From: Streptomyces swartbergensis
Lineage (GTDB): Bacteria; Actinomycetota; Actinomycetes; Streptomycetales; Streptomycetaceae
Reading direction: 5' to 3'
DNA length: 39,918 bases
Assembly: GCF_002148965.1 (NCBI RefSeq)
Contig: NZ_NGFN01000017.1
Location: forward strand, 8,736-48,653
The translations under genes were made by a program, and so were the position numbers. This document shows positions 24,220 through 35,307 of the stretch, one piece after another; position 1 is the stretch's first letter; each line of letters opens with the position of its first letter. The notes under the pieces were generated by a model. That model was not told where the DNA came from and did not search any database. It saw only the letters and a program-made list of their open reading frames with translations.

Positions 24220-26202
24220 TCAGCTGAGCCAGTCTGTGACGTCGGCCCCTTCCCGTATGAACACGGGGATCCGTTCCAGTGAGGTCTCCGCGTCCAGCCG
24301 CGTACCGCCCTCCAGCACGCGTCCGGTGACCACGTCGATCCACCGCGCGCCGACCGGCAGATACACGCGGGCCCGCACGCCCGCCTCGTACACGGGTGCC
24401 GCCAGCACATCGGGGCCGAGCAGGAACTGGTCGTCCACGTCCCATGCCTGTTCGTCCTCGGGGAAGTCGAAGAACAGCGGACGCATCGCCGGGGCGCCGG
24501 TGTGGTGGGCCTCCTCGGACAGCCGCATCAGCTACGGGCGCAGCCGCTCGCGGAGCATCAGGTGGTCGCGGAGGATGCGGTATGCCTCTTCTCCGTAGGA
24601 CCAGACTTCGTCGGACCGCCGGCCATGTCCGCGGAGAATGTGGGCTGGTTGGGCTTTCGGTCTCCGTGCAGCCGCATGACGGGGCTGAAGGTGCCGTACG
24701 GGAACCCGCGGATCAGCAGCTCGCGGTACGCGGGGTCGTCCGGGTCGCCGCCGCCGAGCCGCCGATGTCGGTGTTCCACCAGGGGATGCCGCTCATCGCG
24801 ACGTTCAGTCCTGCCCTTATCTGGCGCGCGAGGGAGTCGAAGAGGTGGTGGGGATGTCACCGGACCACAGCAGGGCCCCGTGACGCCGGCTGCCCGCCCA
24901 CGCGGAGCAGACCAGCGACAGCGGCCGGTCCTCACCCGCCGCGCGCAGGCCGTCGGCCACCGCGCGGGTGTGCAACAGGGGGTAGAGGTTCGCGACCTCG
25001 GCGGCCGGTCCGGCCGCGTAGACGGCGCGGTCGGCGACCGCCGGGACAGATCGGGCTCGCAAGCGTCAAGCCAGAAGCAACCCACGCCCACTGACCGGTA
25101 GTTGTCGTTCAGTCGCTGCCACAGCGCGGCCGAGCTCCGGGGTGGGTGGCGTCGTAGTACGCCATCGGGAGCGTCAGCGCCTCCCCGGCCTCCCGGGACG
25201 GCCACGCGAAGGTGAGCAGACCGCCGTCCGCGTCCCGAACGAGGCGTCCGGAGGTGCGCAGCTCGTCGTAGGTGTCGCTGCCGGGTTCGACGGTCGGCCA
25301 CACCGAGACGGCGTGCTTCACCCCGAGGCCGGCCAACTCCTCGGCCATGGCCGCGGGCTCGGGCCACTCGCTCTCCTCGAAACGCCAGTCGCCCATCTTC
25401 GGACAGGGAAGAAAGAAGTCGCAGATGATGACGGACAGCGGCAGTCCGCGCTCCTTGTGCTGCCGTGCCACCGCGAGGAGTTCGTCCTGGGTGCGGTACC
25501 GCAGTTTCGACTGCCAGAAACCGGACGCCCACTCGGGAGGAGGGGCGGGCGTCCGGTGACCAGGGTGTAGGCATCGAGGATCTGGGCCGGGGTGTCGCCG
25601 GCGGTGACCCAGTAATCGACGCGCCCGCCGGCGTCGGCGGTCCACCGGGTGGTGTCGGCGCCGAGTTCGACGCGGCCGGTGGCGGGGTTGTTCCACAGCA
25701 GTCCGTAGCCGCGCGAGGAGTGCAGGAAGGGGAGGGCGGCCACGGTGTTGCCCTGAACGAGGTCGATCACACAGCCCTTCTGGTCCAGGCGCCCGTGCAG
25801 ATGCTGCCCGAGGCCGTGCAGCCGTTCCCCGTCGTACGCCTCGAAGTGCTGCTCCGTCCGGCCGCCCGCCGCGTGGACGCGCGGGCCCGCGTGATGCGTG
25901 TAGGGGTCCTTGTCCGCGAGGAGTTCACGGCCCGAGACGGCGTGGCGGAACCTCAGCCGACCGTCGGACGAGGCCTCGACGATGAGGCGGCCGTTGAGCA
26001 GTCGGGCACAGCCGTCATCCGATACGGACACTTCGGCCTGCGGGGAAGGCGAGGGAGGGCTCTCCAGCGCGCCCGGGGCGGTGGGGTCGATGGTCCCCGA
26101 GGAGGCCCGGACCCGGACGGCGTCCGGTCCCCAGGGCTCGATGCGGAGGACCTCTTCGGCAGTGTGCCGTTCCAGGCCGCCTGCACGGGCACTGTAGGAC
26201 AA
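24220..26202 (-). pseudogene. GH31 alpha-xylosidase/alpha-glucosidase, multiply broken
   Basis: The N-terminal ~215 residues read cleanly from ATG 26202 (HTAEEVLRIEPWGPDAVRVR; YDGERLHGLGQHLHGRLDQK). Near 25550 a missing C in a C-run shifts the frame, and WASGFWQSKLRYRTQDELLA continues in the next. Further shifts lie near 25135, 25030, 24855 and 24770. The nucleophile region VGCFWLDACEPDLS, acid/base region SAWAGSRRHGALLWSGDIP and tail MRPLFFDFPEDEQAWDVDDQ are all present in different frames, and a TAG (24532-24534) precedes the last part. Intact, it would be a cytoplasmic enzyme of about 660 residues trimming alpha-xylosyl or alpha-glucosyl ends. It is divergent from the GH127 gene. Confidence 0.85.
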
Positions 26203-26831
26203 GGGGATTCCTCGGTTCTACTCAAGTGCCCGGACACATGGTCCGTGCGGGCACGGGCTGATGTCGGTATCCGCGCGTTCATCTGGAGCGGCGCAGACGG
26301 GGCGGGAGCCCCGCCGACAGTTCAAGCTGACGTTATCCAGCTCTCGCACTCCTCACACTCCTTCTCGGCAATCCCATGTTTGACTCGGCGTCAGAGCGCG
26401 GGCCGGACGCACATCCACAAGGATCCAAGTCTTTCGTGTCGCGAGACTAGACAGAGGCAACGTTCGTATCCGTTAATCCATCCCATGTGTCAGTGGAGAA
26501 GGCTGATGGGACCGAGACGCCTATGAATCCCACGCCTCGTTGCCCAGCAGAGCGGCCGCCTGGCCCACAGTCGCCGACTCCGGACGGAGTTCCGACGAGC
26601 GAACAGGAACAGCTGCAGTGCCGGAGGAGTCTCACGCGCATCGGTTCCCGCCGGCATGGTGGCCGGGACGGTGGCCGCCACCAACAGCTCCGCTGTGACG
26701 TCGCCGACCTGCCACGTATGGCGCCACATCGGCAGCAGACAAGCCCGTGACGTGCTGCACCCGACCGCCCGACATGCGAGCGAACGCACCGACGACCACG
26801 CAGTCACTCTCCCCCCACCGAAAGGTGCAAG
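26203..26831. other. Divergent intergenic region, GH31 remnant / GH127 gene
   Basis: No gene is supported; the open frames here are Arg/Pro-rich. It should hold the promoters of both divergent genes. It includes CGTTCGTATCCG near 26460, which resembles one half of the palindrome upstream of the GH62 gene, and a 44-base segment (26715-26758) duplicated from inside the GH127 gene. Confidence 0.5.
26715..26758 (+). repeat. Duplicate of a GH127-internal segment
   Basis: These 44 bases match 27419-27462 inside the GH127 gene at 41 of 44 positions (differences at the 4th, 26th and 39th-40th positions of the unit). Read in the matching frame, the upstream copy gives VWRHIGSRQARDVL against VWRHIGSTQARDVL in the gene. 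The upstream copy is an orphan with no flanking similarity noticed, lying about 75 bases before the gene start. Confidence 0.8.
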
Positions 26832-29138
26832 ATGTCTTCCTCCGTCAGCAGACGGCGCCTCCTGCAAGGAGCCGGGGCCACGGCCGTCGCCTCTGCCACC
26901 GGATCCTTCATCGGCGCGTCCCCCGCCCAAGCGGCCGTCCCTCCCGCAAGGGCCGACATCGGGGTGTCCGCGCACCCCTTCGCGCTCGACCAGGTCCGGC
27001 TCACCGCGAGCCGCTGGCTGGACAACCAGGACCGTACGCGGAGCTACCTGCGGTTCGTCGATGTCGACCGGCTGCTGTACAACTTCCGCGCCAACCACCG
27101 GCTGTCCACGAACGGCGCGGCTGCCAACGGCGGCTGGGACGCGCCGACGTTCCCCTTCCGCACCCACGCCCAAGGGCACTTCCTCACGGCATGGGCACAG
27201 CTCTACGCGGTGACCGGGGACACCACCTGCCGGGACAAGGCAACCCATATGGTTGCGGAGTTGGCCAAATGCCAGGCCAACAACAGTGCCGCCGGTTTCA
27301 GCGCCGGGTACCTCTCCGGCTACCCCGAGTCCGACTTCACCGCTCTCGAGCAGCGGACCCTGAGCAACGGCAACGTGCCGTACTACACCATCCACAAGAC
27401 CCTTGCCGGCCTGCTGGACGTGTGGCGCCACATCGGCAGCACACAAGCCCGTGACGTCCTGCTCGCCCTGGCGGGATGGGTCGACCGGCGCACCGGCCGG
27501 CTGAGCAACCAGCAGATGCAGGCCATGCTGCAAACCGAGTTCGGCGGCATGAACACCGTGCTGACCGATCTCTACCAGCAGACAGGCGACGCGCGGTGGC
27601 TCACCGTTGCCCAACGGTTCGACCACGCCGCGGTGTTCGACCCCCTGGCGTCCAACCAGGACCAGCTCAGCGGACTGCACGCCAACACCCAGGTACCCAA
27701 GTGGATCGGCGCCGCCCGGGAGTACAAGGCCACCGGTACCACTCGGTACCGGGACATCGCCACCAATGCCTGGACCTTCTGCGTCAACAACCACACCTAT
27801 GCCATCGGCGGCAACAGCCAGGCAGAGCACTTCCGCGCCCCGAACGCCATCGCCGGCTACCTGAACAACGACACGTGCGAAAGCTGCAACACCTTCAACA
27901 TGCTCACCCTCACCCGGGAGCTGTTCGCACTGGACCCGAACCGGGCCGCCCTGTTCGACTACTACGAGCAGGCGTGGCTGAACCAGATGATCGGCCAGCA
28001 GAACCCGGCAGACGACCACGGCCACGTCACCTATTTCACCCCGCTCAACCCGGGAGGCCGACGCGGTGTGGGCCCGGCGTGGGGCGGCGGCACTTGGAGC
28101 ACCGACTACGGCACCTTCTGGTGCTGCCAGGGCACGGGCCTGGAGATGCACACCAGGCTGATGGACTCCATCTACTACCGCAGTGACAACACACTGATCG
28201 TGAACATGTTCGTGCCCTCGGTGCTCAACTGGTCGGAGCGCGGAATCACGGTCACCCAGACCACGACCTACCCCGTCAGCGACACCACGACCCTGCGGGT
28301 CACCGGGAACGTCAGCGGAACCTGGGCGATGCGCATCCGCATCCCGAGCTGGACCGCCGGGGCCACCATCAGCGTCAACGGCGCGGCGCAGAACATCACC
28401 ACCACACCCGGCGGCTACGCCACCTTGACCCGCTCCTGGACCTCCGGCGACACGGTCACCGTCCGCCTGCCCATGCGGGTCGTCATGCGAGCGGCCAACG
28501 ACAACGCGAACGTCGCCGCGATCACCTACGGCCCAGTGGTCCTGTCCGGCAACTACGGCAACTCCGCGCTCAACTCCCTCCCGACGCTGGACACGTCCTC
28601 GATCACACGGACCAGCAGCACGTCGCTCGCCTTCACCGCCACCGCCAACGGCTCCACCGTCAACCTGGGCCCGTTCCACGACGCGCACGGCCACAACTAC
28701 ACCGTCTACTGGAACACCAGCGGCACCGTCCGTCTCGCCAACGTGGGCAGCGGTCTCGTGCTGGGCATCCAGAACATGTCCACGGCCGACGGTGGCCGCG
28801 CTCTGCAGTGGAACGACTCGGGCACCGCCGACCACGACTGGCAAATGATCCCCGACGGAAACGGGTTCCGCTTCCGCAACGCCCACAGCGGCAAGGTGCT
28901 CGGTGTCCAGGACATGTCCACGGCGGACAACGCGACCGTCCTGCAGTGGGCGGACAACGGCACCGCCGACCATCGTTGGACGCTGCTCGACCAGGGAGAC
29001 GGGACCTACAAGATCCGCAACGGGCACAGCGGCAAGCTGCTCGCCATCGCGAACAACTCCACCGCTGTCGGCGCGTTCGCGGTCCAGGACTCAGACGACG
29101 GCACCGCCGACAACCGGTGGCGTGTCGTGAGGAACTGA
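26832..29138 (+). CDS. Secreted GH127 beta-L-arabinofuranosidase-type enzyme with C-terminal CBM13
   Basis: GH127 enzymes release L-arabinofuranose from beta-linked arabino-oligosaccharides. The product is 768 aa. A twin-arginine signal (SRRRLLQGAGATAVA) precedes AQA near residue 37. The (alpha/alpha)6 barrel (about 45-470) includes TFPFRTHAQGHFLTAWAQLY and GGNSQAEHF. The zinc/catalytic set is C349-E350-S-C352 (DTCESCNTFNML) and C431-C432 (FWCCQGTG), matching the Glu, Cys, Cys, Cys(nucleophile) pattern known from HypBA1. Beta domains follow, then a ricin-type module from about 635 with three similar units (GKVLGVQDMSTADNATVLQW). ATG 26832 follows AAAGG. GH127 proteins with Tat signal and lectin tail act outside the cell. 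It is the first plus-strand gene of the sugar island. Confidence 0.9.
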   Translation: MSSSVSRRRLLQGAGATAVASATGSFIGASPAQAAVPPARADIGVSAHPFALDQVRLTASRWLDNQDRTRSYLRFVDVDRLLYNFRANHRLSTNGAAANGGWDAPTFPFRTHAQGHFLTAWAQLYAVTGDTTCRDKATHMVAELAKCQANNSAAGFSAGYLSGYPESDFTALEQRTLSNGNVPYYTIHKTLAGLLDVWRHIGSTQARDVLLALAGWVDRRTGRLSNQQMQAMLQTEFGGMNTVLTDLYQQTGDARWLTVAQRFDHAAVFDPLASNQDQLSGLHANTQVPKWIGAAREYKATGTTRYRDIATNAWTFCVNNHTYAIGGNSQAEHFRAPNAIAGYLNNDTCESCNTFNMLTLTRELFALDPNRAALFDYYEQAWLNQMIGQQNPADDHGHVTYFTPLNPGGRRGVGPAWGGGTWSTDYGTFWCCQGTGLEMHTRLMDSIYYRSDNTLIVNMFVPSVLNWSERGITVTQTTTYPVSDTTTLRVTGNVSGTWAMRIRIPSWTAGATISVNGAAQNITTTPGGYATLTRSWTSGDTVTVRLPMRVVMRAANDNANVAAITYGPVVLSGNYGNSALNSLPTLDTSSITRTSSTSLAFTATANGSTVNLGPFHDAHGHNYTVYWNTSGTVRLANVGSGLVLGIQNMSTADGGRALQWNDSGTADHDWQMIPDGNGFRFRNAHSGKVLGVQDMSTADNATVLQWADNGTADHRWTLLDQGDGTYKIRNGHSGKLLAIANNSTAVGAFAVQDSDDGTADNRWRVVRN

Positions 29139-29201
29139 GGCCCTCCCGGAAGCAGATCGCGGTCGATCTCCCCCCTCCCACTTGCGCGACACTTCGACCA
29201 T

Positions 29202-29219
29202 CGTTCGATATACCGAACG
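29202..29219. promoter_or_regulatory. Candidate operator before the GH62 gene
   Basis: CGTTCG (29202-29207) and CGAACG (29214-29219) form a perfect inverted repeat around ATATAC: an 18-bp site with an AT-rich centre that stands out from the GC-rich background. It lies 87 bases before the GH62 start, in the 167-base gap after GH127. A half-site-like CGTTCGTATCCG lies in the GH31/GH127 divergent gap. Confidence 0.55.
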
Positions 29220-29263
29220 TCAAGGTCGGGTCCCAGCGCATCAACAGTCCGGACAGCCTCTGA

Positions 29264-30718
<1,455 letters not shown>

Positions 30719-30756
30719 CCCGCGCACATGATCACAGGCTCATGACCCCCCGATCA

Positions 30757-30787
30757 GGCCCGCAAAGCGGCTTCCGCTTTGCGGGCC
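30757..30787 (+). terminator. Perfect 14-bp hairpin between the GH62 and GH27 genes
   Basis: GGCCCGCAAAGCGG (30757-30770) pairs exactly with CCGCTTTGCGGGCC (30774-30787) around CTT. It lies 38 bases after the GH62 stop and ends 14 bases before the GH27 start, next to its ribosome site AAGGAA. It can terminate GH62 transcription, or as a leader hairpin it could limit or stabilise GH27 mRNA. Confidence 0.8.
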
Positions 30788-30801
30788 AGGAAGGAACCCC
30801 C

Positions 30802-32448
30802 ATGGTTCCCCTGCACAGACGACTGCTGCGTCTCCTCACGGCCACCGCACTGACGCTCAGCGCCTGCGTCACCGCCTCCGCCGGCACGACCGCCCAGGCC
30901 GCGCCGGGCAGCCCCGCGCTCACCCCGCCGCTCGGCTGGAACAGCTGGAACAGCTTCGGATGCGGGATCACCGAGGCGCAGGTCCGCCAGGCCGCCGACG
31001 CGATGGTGTCCTCGGGCATGCGGGCCGCCGGCTACCGGTACGTGGTCGTCGACGACTGCTGGTTCGACCCCCAGCGCGACGCGGCGGGCAACCTGCGGGC
31101 CAATCCGGCCAAGTTCCCCAGCGGGATGAAGGCGCTCGGGGACTACATCCACGGCAAGGGCCTGAAGTTCGGCATCTACCAGGCACCCAACGAGAAAACG
31201 TGCGCCCAGGGCGTGGGCACCTACCCCGGCTCCACCGGCAGCAAGGGACATGAGGCCCAGGACGCCGCCACGTTCGCCTCCTGGGGCGTGGACTACCTCA
31301 AGTACGACTGGTGCTCCGGCAGCGGCACTCTCAACGAGCAGATCGCACAGTTCACGACCATGCGCGACGCCCTGCGCGCCACCGGCCGTCCGATCGTCTA
31401 CAGCATCAACCCCAACAGCTTCCACGCCCCCACCGGCGACAAGTACAACTGGGGCGAGATCGCCGACCTGTGGCGGACGACCGAGGACCTGCTCGACATC
31501 TGGCAGAACGGCAACACCAACAGCTACCCCATGGGCGTAGGCAACGTCCTGGACGTCACCGCGCCCCTGGCGGCGCAGTCGGGCCCGGGGCACTGGAACG
31601 ACCCCGACATGCTCGTCGTCGGCCGCCCCGGTCTGTCACTGACCGAGTCCCGCTCCCACTTCGCCCTGTGGGCACTGCTCTCGGCCCCCCTCATGGCCGG
31701 CAACGACATCCGCACCATGTCCGCCGACGTGAGCGCGATCCTGCGCAACCCGCGGCTGCTGGCGGTGAACCAGGACCCGCTGGGAGCGGGCGGGCGCAGG
31801 GTGCGCGACGACGGCAGCACCGAGGTGTTCGCCAAGCGCCTGTCCGACGGCTCGGTCGCCGTGGGTCTGTTCAACCGCGGGAGCAGTACCGCGACCGTTA
31901 CGACCACGGCCGCGCAGGTCGGCCTGACCGGAGGGTCGTTCACCCTCACCGACCTGTGGACCGGCGGCACGTCGAGCACGTCCGGGCAGATCTCCGCGAG
32001 CGTCCCGGCCCACGGGGTCGCCGTGTACAAGATGACCGGCGGCAGCCCGCTGGCCTCGACCACCGGGCGCCTGCGCGGTGGCGGGTCCGGCCGCTGCCTG
32101 GACGTGGACGGCGCCGCCACCGCGGCCGGGTCGAAGACGCTGCTCTGGGACTGCCACACCGCCGCCAACCAGCTCTGGACCACGTGGGCCGGAGGCGAGA
32201 TCCGCGTCTACGGCGACAAGTGCCTGGACGCCTCCGGCCAGGGCACCACCAACGGCACGCCGGTCGTCATCTGGCCCTGCAACGGCCAGAACAACCAGAA
32301 GTGGACCATGCGAGCCGACGGGTCGATCCGCAACGTCCACGCCGGGCTGTGCCTCGACGCCAACGAGGCCGGCTCCGCCAACGGGACCCCGGTCATCCTG
32401 TGGACCTGCAACGGCCAGAACAACCAGAAGTGGACCACGCTCCCGTAA
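30802..32448 (+). CDS. Secreted GH27 alpha-galactosidase with C-terminal CBM13
   Basis: This retaining enzyme removes terminal alpha-D-galactose from galactomannan or xyloglucan-type side chains. The product is 548 aa from ATG 30802, preceded by AAGGAA. Signal peptide about 1-35 (LLRLLTATALTLSACVTASA ... AQA). The TIM barrel starts at TPPLGWNSWNSFGCGI and has VVDDCWFDPQRD, the nucleophile in VDYLKYDWCSGSG, and the acid/base in GPGHWNDPDMLVVG. A beta-sandwich follows, then CBM13 (about 425-548) with [12 protein letters not shown] and three QxW repeats (IWPCNGQNNQKW). Beta-L-arabinopyranosidase activity also occurs in GH27 and cannot be excluded. Plus strand after GH62; it converges on GH74. 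Confidence 0.95.
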   Translation: MVPLHRRLLRLLTATALTLSACVTASAGTTAQAAPGSPALTPPLGWNSWNSFGCGITEAQVRQAADAMVSSGMRAAGYRYVVVDDCWFDPQRDAAGNLRANPAKFPSGMKALGDYIHGKGLKFGIYQAPNEKTCAQGVGTYPGSTGSKGHEAQDAATFASWGVDYLKYDWCSGSGTLNEQIAQFTTMRDALRATGRPIVYSINPNSFHAPTGDKYNWGEIADLWRTTEDLLDIWQNGNTNSYPMGVGNVLDVTAPLAAQSGPGHWNDPDMLVVGRPGLSLTESRSHFALWALLSAPLMAGNDIRTMSADVSAILRNPRLLAVNQDPLGAGGRRVRDDGSTEVFAKRLSDGSVAVGLFNRGSSTATVTTTAAQVGLTGGSFTLTDLWTGGTSSTSGQISASVPAHGVAVYKMTGGSPLASTTGRLRGGGSGRCLDVDGAATAAGSKTLLWDCHTAANQLWTTWAGGEIRVYGDKCLDASGQGTTNGTPVVIWPCNGQNNQKWTMRADGSIRNVHAGLCLDANEAGSANGTPVILWTCNGQNNQKWTTLP

Positions 32449-32567
32449 CCCGCCAGCCCTGCCACCACGCAGGGAGACGCCCGATCGGTTGAGGGCAGGA
32501 CGGTCTCGTCGGTTTCTCACTCGATCGGGGAGGCGCGGCCCACGCCTCGCGAGGTCCCTCAGCCGTG

Positions 32568-32601
32568 GCGGGGCCGCAGGCGGTTGTGCCTGCGGCCCCG
32601 C
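32568..32601. terminator. Bidirectional terminator between GH27 and GH74 genes
   Basis: GCGGGGCCGCAGGC (32568-32581) pairs exactly with GCCTGCGGCCCCGC (32588-32601) around a 6-nt loop. It lies 119 bases after the GH27 stop and 13 bases beyond the GH74 stop on the other strand, the expected place for a shared terminator of convergent genes. Confidence 0.82.
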
Positions 32602-32614
32602 TCGGGTGTCGGGG

Positions 32615-35266
32615 TCAGGACGGGTCGCCGTACTGCAGGCCGCGTCCGTTGGTGCCGACGTAGACGCGACCGTAGGTGTCGGGGTCGCCGGTGATGACGC
32701 CGACGCCGCCGATGGCCCCCCACTGGTGGGCCTTGTCGTTGACGCGGAGCCAGGTGGCGCCCTTGTCGGTGGAGCGGAAGACTCCGGTGACGTCCTTGAC
32801 GGTGCCGATCAGGTACAGGGCCTGGTTGCTGGTGCCCGGCTTGGCCTTGCCGAAGCCGACGGCGGAGGCGGACTGCACCGTCTTGAGCGTGGTGAAGGTG
32901 CGGCCGCCGTCGGTGGAGTGCAGCAGCCCCTTGGTGCTGCCGGCGATCCACAGGTCCCCGGAGATCCCGGGAACGGCTGTGAGCCGGCCGGAGGGCAGGC
33001 CGGTGGCGCGGGCGGTGAAGGTCGCGCCGCCGTCGGTGCTGGCGTAGAGCGTGCCGCCGGACAGTGAGTAGAAGGTCCTGGCCGCGGAGCGGTCGGCGAC
33101 GACCACGGCGTCGTTGCCCAGGTCGCTGACCCTCGACCAGCTCGCCCCGTTGTCGGTCGAGCGGTACGGGGCCTGACCGGCCTGGGTCCAGACGATGGTG
33201 GAGCCGTCCGCCGCGAGCGCGACACGGCCGTCCTGGGCACCGGCCACCGGCTCTGCCTTGAAGCCGTTCCAGCTGCTGCCGCCGTCGGTGGAGTAGGCGC
33301 CGTCCTGCGCGCCGCCCCGGCCGACGCGGACCATCATCGAGGGCTTGGACTGGGCGAAGTCGATATCGGTGCTGTTGGTCATCATCGGGTTCTTCAGCCG
33401 CCCGGACGGCACCTTGGTCAGGTCGTCGTGCCGGAAGCCGCCCTGGTCGCCCATGGAGGTGATGACGGTGGCGCCGCCGGGAGGGGCGATCGCGTCCAAC
33501 AGCGCCGTCTCCTCCAGCCCTCGGGCGCCCATGCTCCAGTGGCTGGTACCGCCGCTGTCGGATGCGCCCGCGTCCTTGCTGCGCAAGATGCCGTTGCCGG
33601 TGCCGTACAGCACGTGCCCGGAGTTGAAGGGATCGATGGCCAGGGCGGTCATCCAGTGCCCGGTGTGAGTGCCGACGTAAGGAGCGGCGGAGGCGTTGCG
33701 CACCGACTTGTCGGCCAGCGCCTTCCAGGTCGTGCCGCCGTCGGTGCTGCGGTAGAGCTCGTCCTGGGGGTACCAGCGGCCGAGGGTGGTGACCATCACC
33801 GTGGAGGGCTTGCGCGGGTCGACGGCCAGACCGGAGAACCCGTAGTTGCCGTCGGACGGGGAGATGTTCTTCCACGCCCCGCGGGCCGGCGTGTACTTCC
33901 ACACCGAGCCCCCCGTCACGCCGTTGGGTCCGAGGGCGTTGGTGTACGTCAGGTACAGCGAGCCGTCACCGGAGAGCACGCCGTGTTGCGGCAGCTGGCC
34001 GGTGGGCTGCCCGGAGACGGCCTGCCAGGTGCTGCCGCCGTCGGTGGAGCGGTACAGGGAGGTCGACTTGTCGTTGACACCGACATAGATCGTCTTGCTG
34101 CCGGCCGGGCCGTACGTCACGAAGGAGATGCCCCCGCCGCTGCTCGCCCCGTCCTTGACGGGGAACGAGGAGACCTGCCGCCATGTCACGCCGAAGTCGG
34201 TGCTGCGCCACAGGCCGTTCTTGCGGGTGCCCAGCAGCAAGGTGCCGTGGTCGGCCGGGTCGACCACGAGCCGCTCGCCCGCCCCGCGGCCGTCCTCGTT
34301 GCCGCCCACCTTGAAGGGCAGATCGGTGCGCTTGAAGGTGCGGCCCCGGTCCGTGGAGCGCAGGATCGCGCCGTTGCCCGCCCACTCGTTGGTGTAGGTG
34401 CCCGCCCCGAGGTAGAGCCGCTTGGGGTCGACGGGGTCGGTGGCCACCGAATCGATGCCCAGCAGGTTCCAGTCCTTCTCGCCGAGCCAGTCGGTCAGCG
34501 GAATCCACTGCTCGGCCCCGGTGTCCCAGCGATAGGCGCCGCCCATGTCGGTGCGCGCGTACAGCAGACCCTTCTCACGGGGGTTGAACACCAGGCCGGT
34601 GACGTAACCGCCGCCCACCACCTGGGCGTTCTTCCATACGTACGGTCCGGCCGCGACCGTGGTCTGCGCGGTGCCGGACCCGGACGCCGGGGTCCGGTCC
34701 GTCTTCACCAGCTTCCACTGCTGGTTGGAGCTGCCCCGGCTCGGATACTGGACGACCGCCGCGCCCTGGGCCGTGGAGCCCGCGGAGACGTCCAGGACCT
34801 GGCCGCTCCTGCGGGAGGTGAGGGTGACGGCGTCGGAACCGCTCACCTCGCTGATCCGCCACTCCTGGGAAGTGGCGGAGCTGTCGGTCTGCTGCTCGGC
34901 GGCGGCCCCCTGAGCGGTGGAATTGCCCGCTATACCCAGCACCTTGCCGCTGTTGCGGTTCACCAGCTCGTAGTAGCCGTCCCCCGTGGGCCGCAGCCTC
35001 CACTGCTGGTTGGCGGTGTTCTCGTCGGTCCACTGCTGGATACGGGTGCCGTCGGCGGTGGAGAAGCTACTGACGTCCAGCACCTTGCCGCTGCGCACGG
35101 AAACCAGCCGGTAATAGGCATCGTCGTCGACCGTCGCGGCCTGCGAGTCCTCCTGCGCGAAAAGGAGATACGGCACGAGGACGGCAGGCACGCCGAGCAC
35201 CAGACCAGTGGCGGTCCAGCGGCGGCGGTGACGCCCGCGGCGCCCGCCGTTCGTGGGGTTGTTCAT
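32615..35266 (-). CDS. Secreted GH74 xyloglucanase with N-terminal ricin-type CBM13
   Basis: This inverting endo-enzyme cuts the beta-1,4-glucan backbone of xyloglucan. The product is 883 aa from ATG 35266, with AAGGAG 11 bases upstream. A basic N-terminus and hydrophobic segment (WTATGLVLGVPAVLVPYLLF) act as signal peptide. A ricin-type module lies at about 50-187 with three units (SGKVLDVSSFSTADGTRIQQ; SGKVLGIAGNSTAQGA; SGQVLDVSAGSTAQGA). The two seven-bladed propellers start at VVGGGYVTGLVFNPREKGLL and YARTDMGGAYRWD (catalytic Asp), continue through many BNR units (LYRSTDGGSTWQAVSG), and carry DPFNSGHVLYGTGNGILRS with the second Asp region. It is transcribed alone; a palindrome lies upstream at 35379-35396. 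Confidence 0.95.
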   Translation of the reverse strand: MNNPTNGGRRGRHRRRWTATGLVLGVPAVLVPYLLFAQEDSQAATVDDDAYYRLVSVRSGKVLDVSSFSTADGTRIQQWTDENTANQQWRLRPTGDGYYELVNRNSGKVLGIAGNSTAQGAAAEQQTDSSATSQEWRISEVSGSDAVTLTSRRSGQVLDVSAGSTAQGAAVVQYPSRGSSNQQWKLVKTDRTPASGSGTAQTTVAAGPYVWKNAQVVGGGYVTGLVFNPREKGLLYARTDMGGAYRWDTGAEQWIPLTDWLGEKDWNLLGIDSVATDPVDPKRLYLGAGTYTNEWAGNGAILRSTDRGRTFKRTDLPFKVGGNEDGRGAGERLVVDPADHGTLLLGTRKNGLWRSTDFGVTWRQVSSFPVKDGASSGGGISFVTYGPAGSKTIYVGVNDKSTSLYRSTDGGSTWQAVSGQPTGQLPQHGVLSGDGSLYLTYTNALGPNGVTGGSVWKYTPARGAWKNISPSDGNYGFSGLAVDPRKPSTVMVTTLGRWYPQDELYRSTDGGTTWKALADKSVRNASAAPYVGTHTGHWMTALAIDPFNSGHVLYGTGNGILRSKDAGASDSGGTSHWSMGARGLEETALLDAIAPPGGATVITSMGDQGGFRHDDLTKVPSGRLKNPMMTNSTDIDFAQSKPSMMVRVGRGGAQDGAYSTDGGSSWNGFKAEPVAGAQDGRVALAADGSTIVWTQAGQAPYRSTDNGASWSRVSDLGNDAVVVADRSAARTFYSLSGGTLYASTDGGATFTARATGLPSGRLTAVPGISGDLWIAGSTKGLLHSTDGGRTFTTLKTVQSASAVGFGKAKPGTSNQALYLIGTVKDVTGVFRSTDKGATWLRVNDKAHQWGAIGGVGVITGDPDTYGRVYVGTNGRGLQYGDPS

Positions 35267-35307
35267 GGGGAGGCGTTCTCCTTGCATGCTGTGCAACGTG
35301 GAAACTC

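Noticed and set aside
24220..26202. Explaining all frameshifts as poor sequencing
   Set aside because: Large neighbouring genes of equal GC content (GH127, GH62, GH27, GH74, flotillin) are free of frameshifts, so errors alone are unlikely, though single-base cases such as 5001 remain open.
26490..29027. 845-codon open frame on the minus strand
   Set aside because: It is the antisense of the GH127 gene, Val/Gly/Asp-rich with no family features; the plus strand has the signal peptide and catalytic residues.
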